Below, piece by piece: positions 37,260-48,854 of a DNA stretch of 64,000 nt (positions are counted from its first letter, which is position 1; the number at the start of each line of letters is the position of its first letter). The translations under genes were made by a program, and so were the position numbers. Under the pieces are notes generated by a model, which worked only from the letters and a program-made list of their open reading frames with translations, did not search any database and had not been told where the DNA came from. Source of the stretch: Nissolia schottii (taxonomy: Eukaryota; Streptophyta; Magnoliopsida; Fabales; Fabaceae); the NCBI GenBank assembly GCA_003254905.1, contig QANU01074788.1, positions 207,601-271,600 of the forward strand, in the 5' to 3' direction.

Positions 37260-38560
37260 CTTAAACGAAATTGAAACCCCTCATGAAGTTCTAACCACGT
37301 TTGAGAGTTGTGGGATTTACCAAAAAAAAACCATCCGCAAACATTAGATGAGAGATACCTGTGCCACCGCACATAAGATGAATAGGATCTGAAAGATTGT
37401 CTACCACCTGCTCAAATTTTTTTAAAGATAAATGTTGGATGCATAGTGCAAACAAATAAGGAGATTGAGGATTCTCCTGGTTTAGGCCTCTCAAAGAAAC
37501 AAAACCTTAAATCCTTAACACATTCCACAAAATAGACAGATTAGAAGAACAAAAATAGGACATAATCAAATTCACAAGTACGATGCCTAAGGACTGACAA
37601 TGACAAAACAAAAAAAAAGAGGTCGCAAGCGGTTGACAAACACTTTGGTGATGCTTTTATAAACAACATAAGATAATTTAATCGGACATAAATGCTTAAA
37701 ATTCACCACATTCGTACCTTTAGGAAGAAGGGCGATGATAGTTTCCATTTAATGAGGCTCCACCCTACCCTCTGTGAATGTTGTATGAACCAAACTTGAA
37801 ACATGATCACCTACCATATTCCAATACTGTTTGAAAAAGAAAGGTTGAAAACCATCAAGACCAGGAGCGGAGAAAGGCTGCTTCATCTTTGTTGAATAAG
37901 GACAGGTGCAAATAGGTCCTTGTAGAAACAAAAGGGCCTCGTTCTTGAGAGTACTCCAAGAACCATTCAGGAGAAACAACCCATGAATTTTATTTCGTTT
38001 ACGACAATAACTATCTGCGCATGAAAGTATATAGTGTTTCTATCTTTAAACCCGTAATAAATCTTCTTGATGTAGAACTGTAGCGTATTCTGCTTGGACC
38101 GAGTGTAACAAATTGGGCTAACCAACTTCTTTTCCAGACCTTTAATTTTGACCTTGACCTCCTTTTATCTTTGAAGAATATTTCCAAAAATCTCATAGTT
38201 AAAAGTAATGGATTCATTTTTCACAGCCCCGATTCCAAGCTTCCCCCACTACCTTTGGGCCCACCCAACCAGGAATCTAAAAGGAAAATTGGCGAGTGAT
38301 CAAATAAGGATTTTCTACAAAAGTTCCAGAGAATTTCAATTGCCAATTAAGATCAAATAAGTCGTGATACAGTCTTTTCGAAACCATCTAGCCACCTATG
38401 ACCTTATGAGTCCACATAAACTTGCTACCCTCTCCACTAAACCACACTCCTCTAGCACCGTCACAAACTAGCCCACGTGAGTTTCCGATGGAAGAAGAAT
38501 CCCATTAACGTCACCAAGCACAACCCAAGGGCAACGAATATCACATGACAAGATTGCCCA
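37260..38560 (-). mobile_element. Degenerate L1-type LINE (endonuclease end plus reverse transcriptase)
   Basis: Reading the minus strand from 38560 downward gives the last part of an AP-endonuclease (CPWVVLGDVNGILLPSE). A linker with KLKVWKRS follows near 38150. RT motifs are APGLDGFQPFFFKQYW at about 37880-37830 and, near 37490-37340, NQENPQSPYLFALCI and ISHLMFADGFFLV. The order and motifs are those of plant L1 elements. The catalytic FADD box reads FADG, and frames are broken by stops and shifts, so it is dead. It sits between SPT2 and SS5, ending about 370 bases before the SS5 start codon, so the SS5 promoter must be short or lie within LINE sequence. Confidence 0.85.
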
Positions 38561-38926
38561 AAAGTTTAGAAAAAATTAAGTTATTTAGTTTTAGACAAAA
38601 CCTTCATTTTTCACTTCGGTTAATTTTGTGTTCGTCAAAATATTTTAGTCTTGTCCTTTTATGGTCTTTAATTACCACATTTCCACCGTTGACAAAATTC
38701 ACGGGTCACATGACATGTCTTGTCCTTTTATGGTCTTTAATTTCAAACAAGCCGAGATTAACAATCAGATTAAGCGTTCATAAGCTACAAATCAATTATG
38801 ATAATGATTTTTGGGATGAACGTCGCAGTCACATTCACAGACTCAGAGACTCAGTGTTATCATATCATGGGCACGGTTGGGTTATGCTGAGAAGTGGCTT
38901 CAACTTCAACTGGAACCCCCTTTTCT

Positions 38927-41900
38927 ATGGCGACATTGTTCAACGCTGCAGCTGCTTCCTTGTGGAATCCTTCCCCTCCTCGCCTCTCGATGCCAAAACC
39001 CCTTCCTCCTCTTCGTTGCTTAAGGTCACACTCAGAAGAAGAAGAAGAAGAAAAAAGCTCAATTTTTTTTGCTGTTGTTCCAACTCCACAAACATCTTTG
39101 TTACATGCTACCATGCCACAATTCTTGTATTTTATGATGATAATCTTGGTGGGGTGTTATCAAAATCCCACCTTGAAGCCTCATTCAGTAGAAAGGTTTT
39201 TTTTTTTTTTTTAATCGATCATAATTGATGCAATAAAATGATTCTTATAACGTGTTTTCAGGAATAATAGAGACGTCAGTGGCTTACATAAACAACAAAG
39301 GCAAGTGCTTCCTTATAAAACATTCGCTCCTTTTTTTTTGTTTTCCTTTTATTTTTATATTTCTTGTATATGTTAGTGGGTCCATACGCAGAGGTTTTGG
39401 GAACTAAATTTAGTGATCTGTAATATATTAGGTTAGAGTTTGGAGGTGATAAAAATGTGGAGATGTCCCAGGTATGTTGCTTTTGTTTCAAACATGTTGT
39501 GTTCTTCACAATTCCTCTTACTTTCCTTAATTCTGCAAGTATTTCATAGCCTTCTTAGTGTTTTTTATTTTTCACCTTTTCATTTTAGTCAGTATCTGAT
39601 GATGACCAGAATGTGAAGCATGATGATATTTGGAAATTGTTCAGAGAAGCTCAGCAGAGTTCGTTCTTTCGCTAGCTTTGTATTTATTCATTTTCAGCAG
39701 AGTTACTTATTTAATAGCTTTTGGTGTTTATTGTTTTTTTCTTCTTATCACATGTAGACATCCTATACTTGAACAAACAACGCCTTGTGGCCGTAGAGGA
39801 GCTTAACAAAATAAACAGAGAAAAACAGTCTCTACTTAGTAAGATACAGGAATTAGAAGCTGAAAAGCAGGCTGGTGCTGGTAAATTTTGATTGCTTCAT
39901 GTCATGTGCTTTTGTACCTCATGCAACATATTTGGTCCATTGTAGATTCATCATTCATGCCTTTTTTTTTTTTTTTGTTATTAGCAGCCTTATGTTATCT
40001 CCTATCTTGCTTCGAAAGATGATTCCTTACATTTCGACATTTTTGTTTAATGATACATGTGTTTGATTACTTTGACAATTTCTTTTCCTTTGCTTAAACA
40101 ATTAATTTCTTTTTCTTACTCTTTTTTGTTTCCTGTTTCATTTCCTAAAGTAGTACATGTCATTCTCCTATTTATGTGTCTTCTTTCTCTTCTAATAACA
40201 TGCCTTTTCTGTATTTAAAAAAGTTTCACAAGTATGAGAATGGTTTTTCACTGTAAACTCCGAAGCATTCACTCAAGTGGAAAGCATGACTACAAACTAT
40301 CTTGACAACAAACTTCAAACATCCTCCCACAAGATCTTGGTTGGAAAAGAAATATGCCAGTGTAAGAGGGGCAAGCTTATGGTGTGTGCTAGATGAAATG
40401 GTCGGGATCTGTGTGTTCTTTTTGCATTAAAAAATTACAAATCTTGACTCTTGATTTAAACTTCCTCTTTTATGAAGAGGAAAATTAAATCGTATAGAGA
40501 AAACATAGTTACCGCTGGTATACTAATGTTATATAACAGCTTGCAGATGTCATGTTATATTTCATGTTTGTGCTAACTGCTAACACGATTATATTATAAA
40601 TCTGGTCTTAGCAATAATATTTTTGTTTTCTGAGAAGTCTAATCTTCTTCACTAGATTTTTCTGCTGGTATTTTGCAAACCAGATAGGCAAACAATTTGT
40701 TCGGAATTGTTGCTTCGGATAGACTCAATGGCCCTTACAGGCATGATTAGCCCTGGAGAATCATCTGAATTAAGAAGTTTGGTGTTAAATCACAAAGTGG
40801 GTGTGGCAGATGTTTTTGATGTCATCTCAAACAAAGGAGATTCTGAACTTCTAGGAGAACTTCGTCAGTTTGTAGATGGAAGAAGAAAGTAAATCCTGCC
40901 TGCATTTAAAAATTTTATTCTTTTTTGTTTAATGTCTGAATCTATAAGATTAGCAGATGCATATACAGTAAAAAATTAATTGATTAATAGCACTGATTCA
41001 GTTTGTTTATTTGGAGCAACAGTGCTGGGTTTTTTGTTTTTTTTGTTTTTTAATTTTTTTTATGGACTCTGTGCATTGTAATCACATTAGGCTACTTTTG
41101 CAAGTTATGCTGTGTTCAGTTTTGCCTTCTTTTTCCCCCTTTTTTCAGTCACTTTCTTGAAGAGTTTTTTAAAATCTGATTGTTCTCTTTATATCAACTT
41201 CATTCAGGAATGGTTTTCATATTGTTCACATTTGCACAGAAATGGCACCTTTGGTCCGTAGAGGATCTATAGCAGCATATGTGACTGGAATATCTTGTGC
41301 ACTTCAAAGAAAAGGGCATCTGGTTGAGGTCATATTGCCAAAGTAATTGAGAATTTATGTCCTTTTTATTTTCCTTGCAGCTTCTGTAGTTGTCTTTCAA
41401 TTAATTGTCAAACAAACTGAACATGAGACTTCTGAATCTATTTTGTTGACTCTATCTAACCATAGCTATAGATATTGTCTGGGACTAAATGGGGGATTGT
41501 TACAAACCAACAAGAAAATAAACTTAATGTTGCAGAGATGAGGATGTCGTGTCTGATGAATGGACACTAGGAAAATTAGGAACAAATGCATTAGAGAAAA
41601 AGTTAGGCTATTGTCTATTGTGGAAAAGATGGTAGAATCTCACTTTAGGTGGTTTGAATATGTGTGGAAAAAGCCCATAGAAGCCCCAACAAGGAGAGTA
41701 GATCAGATACAAGGTAGTCTAATAGTTAGGGGTGGAGGGAGACCTAGAAAAACCATAGGTGAAACTATTATAAGATATCTAGATTTTAATGGTTTGGATT
41801 GTGACATGATCTATGACAAAACACTGTGACATCGTCTAATTGATATAGCCAACTGCACATAGTGGGACTAGACTAGTTATTGTTGTCGTTGTTGTTGTAT

Positions 41901-44900
41901 CTAAGCACTTAGTAGTTAGTACTATTCTATTTCTCTGAGTATGGTAGTTTCCTGGTTTCCTGATTTCCTGATGTTCATAATATCTTACTTTGGCCGTATC
42001 TAACTTCCTTGTAGGCATGCATGTTTGAACCTAGATGAAGTGCAAGGGTTGCGTGAAGTTAATGTAGAGGCTTACTCATACTTTAATGGTCAATTACATG
42101 GAAACAGAATTTGGACTGGGTTAGTTTGGCCTTGTTTTTCTATTTAGTTATGATGAAATTGCTTACAAAATAAATGTCAAAAAATATGTACTGGTGGCAA
42201 TGAAAGAATTACTGAAAGATATCAGAAATGAAGTTTTACATTGTGTTTCTTGTTTAAGAACTTCTGATTTTCGTCTCCTGTACACTTACTCTGACTGTTT
42301 GACAGTGTCGTTTATGGCATTGGAGTCACATTGATTGAGCCATTGAAGTACTCATCCTTTTTCAGCCGTGAGATGATATATGGCTATCCTGATGATTTTG
42401 AAAGGTGAGCGGCATCACATGTATAATGAATGGCTTATCTACTTAGTGGTAAATGAACTAACACTTAACGACTTAAGTTCATAAATTAAAATGGGTATTG
42501 TAGGAACCTGTGTTAAATTTAAGGGTAGTTTTATATAGTTAAGAAGGAAAATGAAAAGAAAAATGGGAAGGCATGATAGTTTCTTCAAATTTGACATTTT
42601 CTTATTCTAGATTGACCAAAGATACTTTACATGCTGTCACTACTGCTATACAATTGAATGAAATATTATTACACAAGTTAAAGGTCAAAAGAATAGAAAT
42701 AGAAGGTAAAAGAAGGAAGGACATTTAATAATTTTTGCTTATCAACATATATTGGAAGCGTTTTGACTACCATTGTTAATTGTTATGCACTGAAACCATC
42801 TGCTAAAAATGAGATAGAACCGATAATCTGATGGCTTGTCTTTACAGTACCTTACTTTCTGGCTATAAGTAAGAGGAAAATGAAATTTCATTAAACTATG
42901 GTTTCTTCATCATGGTGTACAGAATTGTCAATAATCTTGATATAATATCTTCTTGTGTCATCAGGTTCTCCTATTTTTCTCGTGCCTCCCTGGATTATAT
43001 TGTAAAATGTGGGAAGCGGCCTGATGTGTTGCATGTACATAACTGGGAGACTGCCATTATTGGACCCCTTTTCTGGGATATATTTGTTACACAGGTTTCT
43101 GATTTTAAACTTTAATTTTTAGATCGTTTCAATTGGGCCAAAATCCTTTGTTAATGTGAGAAAAGATTAGGTGGATGATGGCAATGATCGAAGATGCTCC
43201 AGTAACTATTAGTTGAAACTATCCTTCTCAAGATTTAACAAAATATCTACTTCAAAGACAGATTATACTGTTCAATTCTTGGAAGATAAGTAGACAAGGA
43301 AAAGAAATTGAATTCCATATGGCCTTAAAACGCACTCTGTGCCTCTATCCGACTCTTGAAAGTTGAAGGTGGTGTTATTTGCTTTAAACATCTTACGAGA
43401 CCATAAAGTTCTAATTAACAGTTAACACCTTCTCACCTTTTGTCAACCATCGGGGCCTTAGACCTTATCCCTACTTTTCATTGCTGTAACTAATTAGGAA
43501 CTATCCTGTGTGTGACTAGATCTTTATCATTTATAGCCTTCAATTGTTTTGTAATGTGAAGCAGAGTTCTTTTTTTTTAGTGCATGGACAATTTAATTGA
43601 CGGATATTATATTTCTTTGTCAAATGGATCTTATATTGTCACTTATTATTTTGTTTTTTGGTTACTGGCCTACAAAAACATTATTTGCAATATTCTCAAT
43701 CGCTTGTTTTGTTTAGGGACTGGAGAGCACCAGAATATTACTGACATGCCATGGCTTCAATTCACAGGCTAGTTACATATGTTGACCTGCTGAATATGCA
43801 TTTTGTTGTGTTAGGTTATCTTATTCTTGACATTTCTTCCAGCTGAAGTTCACATTTAATTTGCAGGTAATTACACATATTTTGCTTATGGAGTTATGTT
43901 TTTCATTTGCTAATGTCAATCTTGTAATTATTGGATCTGCCATATATGTTATAGTGTATTGAGCAACCAGATAAACTGGCCTTGTGTGGGCTTGATCCTG
44001 TAATACTTCATCGCCCTGACCGTTTGCAAGACAACACTAACTCACAACTTGTCAATATCTTGAAGGTGTTCTCTTATTCTTCTCCTAGTCTTAATCTTTT
44101 CAGAAAATTGCAAGGTGGTACTTGAAAAATTAGTTGGGGCTTTCTTTTCTAGCTTTAGGTATTTTTTCCCTTTACTTGAAGATGCTTAGAAAGCCTAGAA
44201 CCTTGTTTGTCACGTAAATATTAATTGGAAAACTAGAGAATCATCTCAGACTCAGAGCAAGGCAGAGTCATTTATCTCTTGTCACTACTATAATGTAAAA
44301 GAAATGCCTGAAAATTCATAATAGTAGTAATTAATATGAGTACCTGGCAGAATGGTCTCTTCGCTTGAGTAAAATCTCAGCAACTTATCAAGTCGTGGAT
44401 TTGGGGAGGGGTTAGGGGGTTTCATGGGATGCCATTTATATTTAGTTGATTTTGTCGGCAATTGTAACACTCCTTATCAAATTACACATTTATCATTAGT
44501 GACACCATTACACAGTAGCAGGACGACTGAGATGTGATTAAATAGGAAAACAAGAGGAAACATTTTCCCTAGGTTCCTTCTGGAAGAACCTTTCCATCTT
44601 GTAGTTCATACTTGAGAAATGTTTAATGTCTTGTGATTACAAACTCTGTTTCTTAGACAATGAGCGTTTGAATGTGAAGGTTTCAACTTCAACATTCAAG
44701 AAAAATCTGAGCCATCTTATGGGACAGAATAAATGCTTGTGTTCGCAGGTTAATTTATATGAACAAATAACTTGTGTGCTGGATTAATACCCCTCAAGCT
44801 GTAGTGATTGTTGTATCACCTGATGTGCTTAACCACCAACTATTTTTTTTCCCCTGAAACTTTAGGTGTATCTTTTTATGACTATCCCCAACATTGAGTC

Positions 44901-47680
44901 TGGTATCAAACTTGCAGGGTGGAGTTGTCTATTCAAATAGAGTTGTAATAATGTCATCTGTCCATCCAAAGCACAGAATCGTTCAAAATTTGAGCCACGG
45001 ACTAGAACCTACTTTAAATGTTCATAGGTAAGCATGCTATCGTTACATTTTCCCAATCTTGTTTAATGTTTGAGGAGGGGTTGCTTAGTCTTTTCTTTCA
45101 AATCAATATTAAGTTGACATTGTTGTCTTAGCAAATGGAACTGGTTGATTATATTAGTCAATTCTGGTGCCCCTTGTTCTGTTTGGATAACATGGTTTTA
45201 CATTAAAGCTTTCCCCCTCCAACGTTTCCTATGCATTAAAAAAGGAAGTTACTTTTGGTTGCAGGGACAAGTTGGCCATTTCTCCTTATGGATTAGACAA
45301 ATCAGCCTGGGATCCTTCAACAGACTTTTTTCTTCCAGAAAATTTTAATGCTGAAAATATGGATGGGAAAGTTGTTTGCAAAGTTGCATTGCAGCAACGG
45401 CTCGGGTTATCTGAACATGCTTCTATTATTCTTGCAAGTTTCTCACCCTTTGTTCCCTTTAAGGCTTGCTTATTTGTGTGCATAATATATGCCAGGAAAA
45501 ACTTGTGGTTTATTAGATTTCTTTTATATGCTATCCCTTCATTAGAAAGTTATCATATAAATATACAATAAACTAATGTCAGGATATATATCAAGCCATT
45601 TGATGCATGCCAATTAAAGTTTAAGCATTCTTGAAATATTTGGTTTGGACAACATGAATATTCTATGCTTTACATCTTAGTTTTGTGCACGTGTTGTTTC
45701 GCTGTTTCTCTTTTGTGCGGGGTTAATATCCCTTGTGATGTTTGGATCTTTGCTTGGAATCTAAATTACAGGATAAGCATTGCTATCAAAATAGTAGTGC
45801 GGTTAAGAGAACTGCAAACAAGATTTATGGATTTATGTATTTTGATAAAAGAACAACTTCATCAAGATGAAGGGGATAAAATCACTAAGAATTTGGAGAA
45901 TGAGGGATCTCCTAACAATAGATTGACAAATAAAAAGAGAATGAAACTTGTGCCAACCTTCACTCCCAAACTCACCTAGGGTTTTTTCTTTTTTTCTTTT
46001 TTTCTTTTTTTTCCATTTTTATCGAGGTTTTTTTTTTCTCTTTGTTATAAATTTGTTATTGACCAAACTAAGGTTAATGTTGATTTCTTGGAATTTTCAC
46101 TTCTTAATGTTAATAATAACTTCTATAAATGGTGTATGATGTCAAATGAATGGGTTTTGTACACGTTTTTTTCACTTTGCTTCTCTTCTTGCTATTGAAA
46201 TTTTTATCAGGTTGGATGCATTTTTTCAGAAGGAGCTGACCTTGATGTGAAAAGGGTGAAGGATATTATCTTGAATGCTAAGCAGCACAATGTCCAGGTT
46301 GCCACTTGTATAGAACTGCACTCTTTCCTAATAAAATATGGTTGCATTGCTTACAAGACTTTCTCAATTGCTAGCATAAAAAGAGGATGGTCCAAACATA
46401 GCAGTATGCATATGAATTACTTGGTTTCTTATTGGCACAAACATGGCGTTTATTGGTGCACATGTTTTTATAATGAAATTGTAATGAGGGCACAAAGTAT
46501 GTAGACTTTGTCTGAAATGAATCTGGCTGTGGCAAATCCTCCTTTCGGACGATTTAGCTGTTGGGGACCAGTTTTTTTTTTAATCTTTATCCTCTGCAGT
46601 TTATATTTATGGGGACCGAAGAAGGATCAATCTTGAACCAGGCTCTTGAATCGCTTCAGAAGGAACTCAAGGTTAGCTCCCACACCATCTTCATTTTCAT
46701 ATTAAATTTCTTCATATTTTTTGTTCCTTGCGACTAGTTGCTTATATAAATGCTACTTTTTAAATGCAAGTTATCTGGTCTTGAAGTTCCATATTTTTGA
46801 TTTTGTGCTTTAGAAAGCTCAATTAATAAGATCTATTACTATGCCCTGTATGCTCTTAATGATATTCTGATGATGCATTCAAATTCTGTAGGATGATAAT
46901 CTTAAATTTGTGCTCACATACGACGGAGCTCTGTCACATCTAGTCTTCGCAGGATCTGACATTATCTTGTGCCAATCTTTTCTTGATCCTACTGACGAAA
47001 CTCCGGTAAGTGTGTCCCACTTCTTCCTTCAGTTTTGATTTTCCTCTGCTAATTAAACAGCTCAAGTTAAAAAATAAAAATAAAAATGTAACACCTCAAG
47101 CAACTTATATCAAGTGGAAATTCTCTTGTGTTGCATGATATGCCAACTTGATCATAGAATTTTTATAATTTGAATGTGTAGCTCAAAGCTTTAAGGTATG
47201 GGGCAGCTCCAATAGCAGTTAGCCCTGATGCTAGCATAAACAGGTAACCATTGTTCATATAAATAATTGTGAGAAATTATATATATATTTTTTAAATCCA
47301 TGCTTATATGATACTACTCACGTAATTTATATACACGAGCTATACCTTTTGATAGGAACTTCATGAACCAAGATCTCGAGGCCACTAAGTACTCACAATT
47401 AATACATTCTACCTTCGGAAACATGTCTCTAAGCCTTGCCATTGATGAAATTGTATGTAGTTTCTCGTAAAAAAAAAAAAAAAATTCCCCTTGTTCTGTT
47501 CTGTTCTGAAAAGAACTCATCTCATGACTCATCAGTTGTTCACTTTTTATGTGCTACTAGAGGAGTAACCCATCCAAGTGGAAACAAAGAATGATGGAAG
47601 CAATGGCTCATGACTTATCATGGGATGGTGAATGCTATGATGTTCATGTTGCAGCTTACTCAGCTATCAAGAGTTTGTGA
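38927..47680 (+). CDS. SS5: Starch synthase 5-like protein (non-canonical, granule initiation), 20 coding exons
   Basis: SS5 is a plastid relative of SS4 that promotes starch granule initiation without catalysis (known in Arabidopsis). Exons: 38927-39195, 39262-39300, 39432-39471, 39589-39658, 39758-39880, 40684-40888, 41208-41342, 42015-42119, 42306-42404, 42965-43094, 43717-43767, 43955-44065, 44918-45027, 45265-45433, 46211-46297, 46600-46671, 46892-47005, 47182-47243, 47356-47452, 47561-47680; about 735 residues. The N-terminus (LWNPSPPRLSMPKPLPP) looks like a transit peptide; a short coiled coil (EELNKINREKQSLLSKIQEL) follows. The GT5 region HICTEMAPLVRRGSIAAY lacks the K-x-G-G-L loop. 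HVHNWETAIIGPLFWDI and RPDRLQDN remain. In the GT1 half, SFLDPTDETPLKALRYGAAP lacks the EPCG and KTGG motifs, so it is probably inactive. Three introns (after exons 2, 11 and 14) need GC donors. Exon 1 is the least certain part. Confidence 0.87.
41517..41900 (+). mobile_element. RTE-type LINE 3' fragment inside an SS5 intron
   Basis: The frame from 41560 reads RKIRNKCIREKVRLLSIVEK, then MVESHFRWFEYVWKKPIEAP, then RGGGRPRKTIGETI, the C-terminal end of RTE-like LINE polyproteins. It ends after YDKTL and is followed by a short untranslated part and a TTGTTG-rich tail (41877-41899) of the kind RTE elements carry. It lies in the intron between SS5 exons 7 and 8, in the same orientation as the gene. 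Confidence 0.85.
43843..43866 (+). other. Possible 24-nt cryptic in-frame exon in an SS5 intron
   Basis: TTCTTCCAG ends at 43842 and CAG|GTAATT begins a donor at 43867. The 24 bases between them encode eight residues (LKFTFNLQ) in phase with the flanking exons and without a stop. Alignment with the remembered SS4 sequence needs no insertion here, so the default form probably skips it. Confidence 0.3.
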
Positions 47681-47701
47681 AGTAGTAGGTCTGATATGCA
47701 T

Positions 47702-47703
<2 letters not shown>

Positions 47704-47763
<60 letters not shown>
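47704..47763. repeat. Compound microsatellite (CT)n(TA)n in the SS5 3' UTR
   Basis: About 20 CT units followed by about 8 TA units, starting 24 bases after the SS5 stop codon. Likely transcribed and polymorphic. Both strand frames over it are artefacts. Confidence 0.93.
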
Positions 47764-48031
47764 GTGCATGTAATTATGTAAAGATATTTTATTTTAATAA
47801 TTTGACATAGGGCTGAAATAATATTAATATTAATAATTTGTAAGTTAATCAGCCCCACTGAACTCGTATGTCTGCCATCATCATTTGAGAGAATGGAAAT
47901 CCATCAAGTTGCAATAATTTAAGAAATGTTTTATATGTTTTGAAATCTTTTATCAATGTAAATATATATACATGTATATATTACAAAACAACTTGTAATT
48001 AGATGGCAAAATCAAAACAAAAAACTCATAA
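47764..48031. other. SS5 3' UTR and spacer
   Basis: AT-rich sequence with TATATA runs. No gene is seen. Confidence 0.5.
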
Positions 48032-48040
48032 CAAATACTG

Positions 48041-48845
48041 GAGTAAAGGGTAACTAATGAGCTAGTTTCTTCCCTAACAAAAATGAAAGTCCAACTTAAT
48101 CTGTATCAATTTTAAATTTGAGTCAATTTGTTTCTTGTTACATTTTAACTTAGGCCAAGTTAATCTTCGTCAATTTCAAACTCGAGTTAAACTAGTCCTT
48201 TTATACTTAGTCACACTTCATAAATGCGGTTAAAAACATTTTTAGAAATGTAGGTAAAAACAAGAATATTATCGTTATTTTTTCTTCTCTATTTTTGCTC
48301 TTCTATTTCCCTTTTTCCCAACTCCTCCAACGCTTTCTCCTCCAACACTTGCCCGACTACGTCATATATGGTTGTTGCGTTTCGACTGTCTCGTGATTAG
48401 TGTTGTCGCTTTTACATTATTAGGTCACTACTCTATTTGCACTTGTCTCTGACATTGCGTCCTCAGCCACTCAAGAAAGAGAGGGACTAGAGGAGAAAGA
48501 GCTAGAGGGGTTGGGGGAGTGAGAAACAAAGGGACTAGGATATGGGAGGAGAGAAAGTGACAATAATGTTATAGATATGTTTAATTACACTTTTAAAAAT
48601 TTGCTTAACTGCATTTATGAAGTATGACTAAATACAAATGAATTAATTTGGCTTAGGTTTATATTTGACAGGGACTAAATTGACCCGAGTTTGAAATTGA
48701 CAGAGACTAAATTGAACCTTTTTATTTGCTAAAGATTAATTTGGCCCAAGTTTAAATTTAATAAGGACCAAATTGAATTTTTTTTTTGTTAGGAACTAAA
48801 TTGGTCCATCAATGATTTGACAATGATCAAATTGATCATTTACTC
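48041..48845. mobile_element. Mutator-like non-autonomous element with long terminal inverted repeats
   Basis: The ends are GAGTAAAGGGTAA on the left and, reversed, GAGTAAATGATCA on the right. The arms stay alignable for about 200 bases: CTAACAAAAA, TCAATTTCAAACTCG and CTTCATAAATGCGGTTAA recur in the same order on the opposite strand. The flanking 9-mers are CAAATACTG (48032-48040) and AAAATACTA (48846-48854), matching at 7 of 9 positions, the target length of Mutator-like elements. The interior (48300-48580) has no transposase and only short frames. Confidence 0.75.
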
Positions 48846-48854
48846 AAAATACTA

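Noticed and set aside
38545-39228. 227-codon plus-strand frame overlapping the SS5 start
   Set aside because: It starts in LINE-flanking DNA and is low-complexity around its poly-R and poly-F parts. Its phase at the 39195 donor does not fit the next SS5 exon, unlike the overlapping frame used for SS5.
45665-45979. 104-codon frame in the SS5 intron after exon 14
   Set aside because: Charged peptide with no family I recognise. The flanking exons join in frame without it, and it lacks splice sites that fit the phase. It could be a transposon scrap, but I cannot show it.
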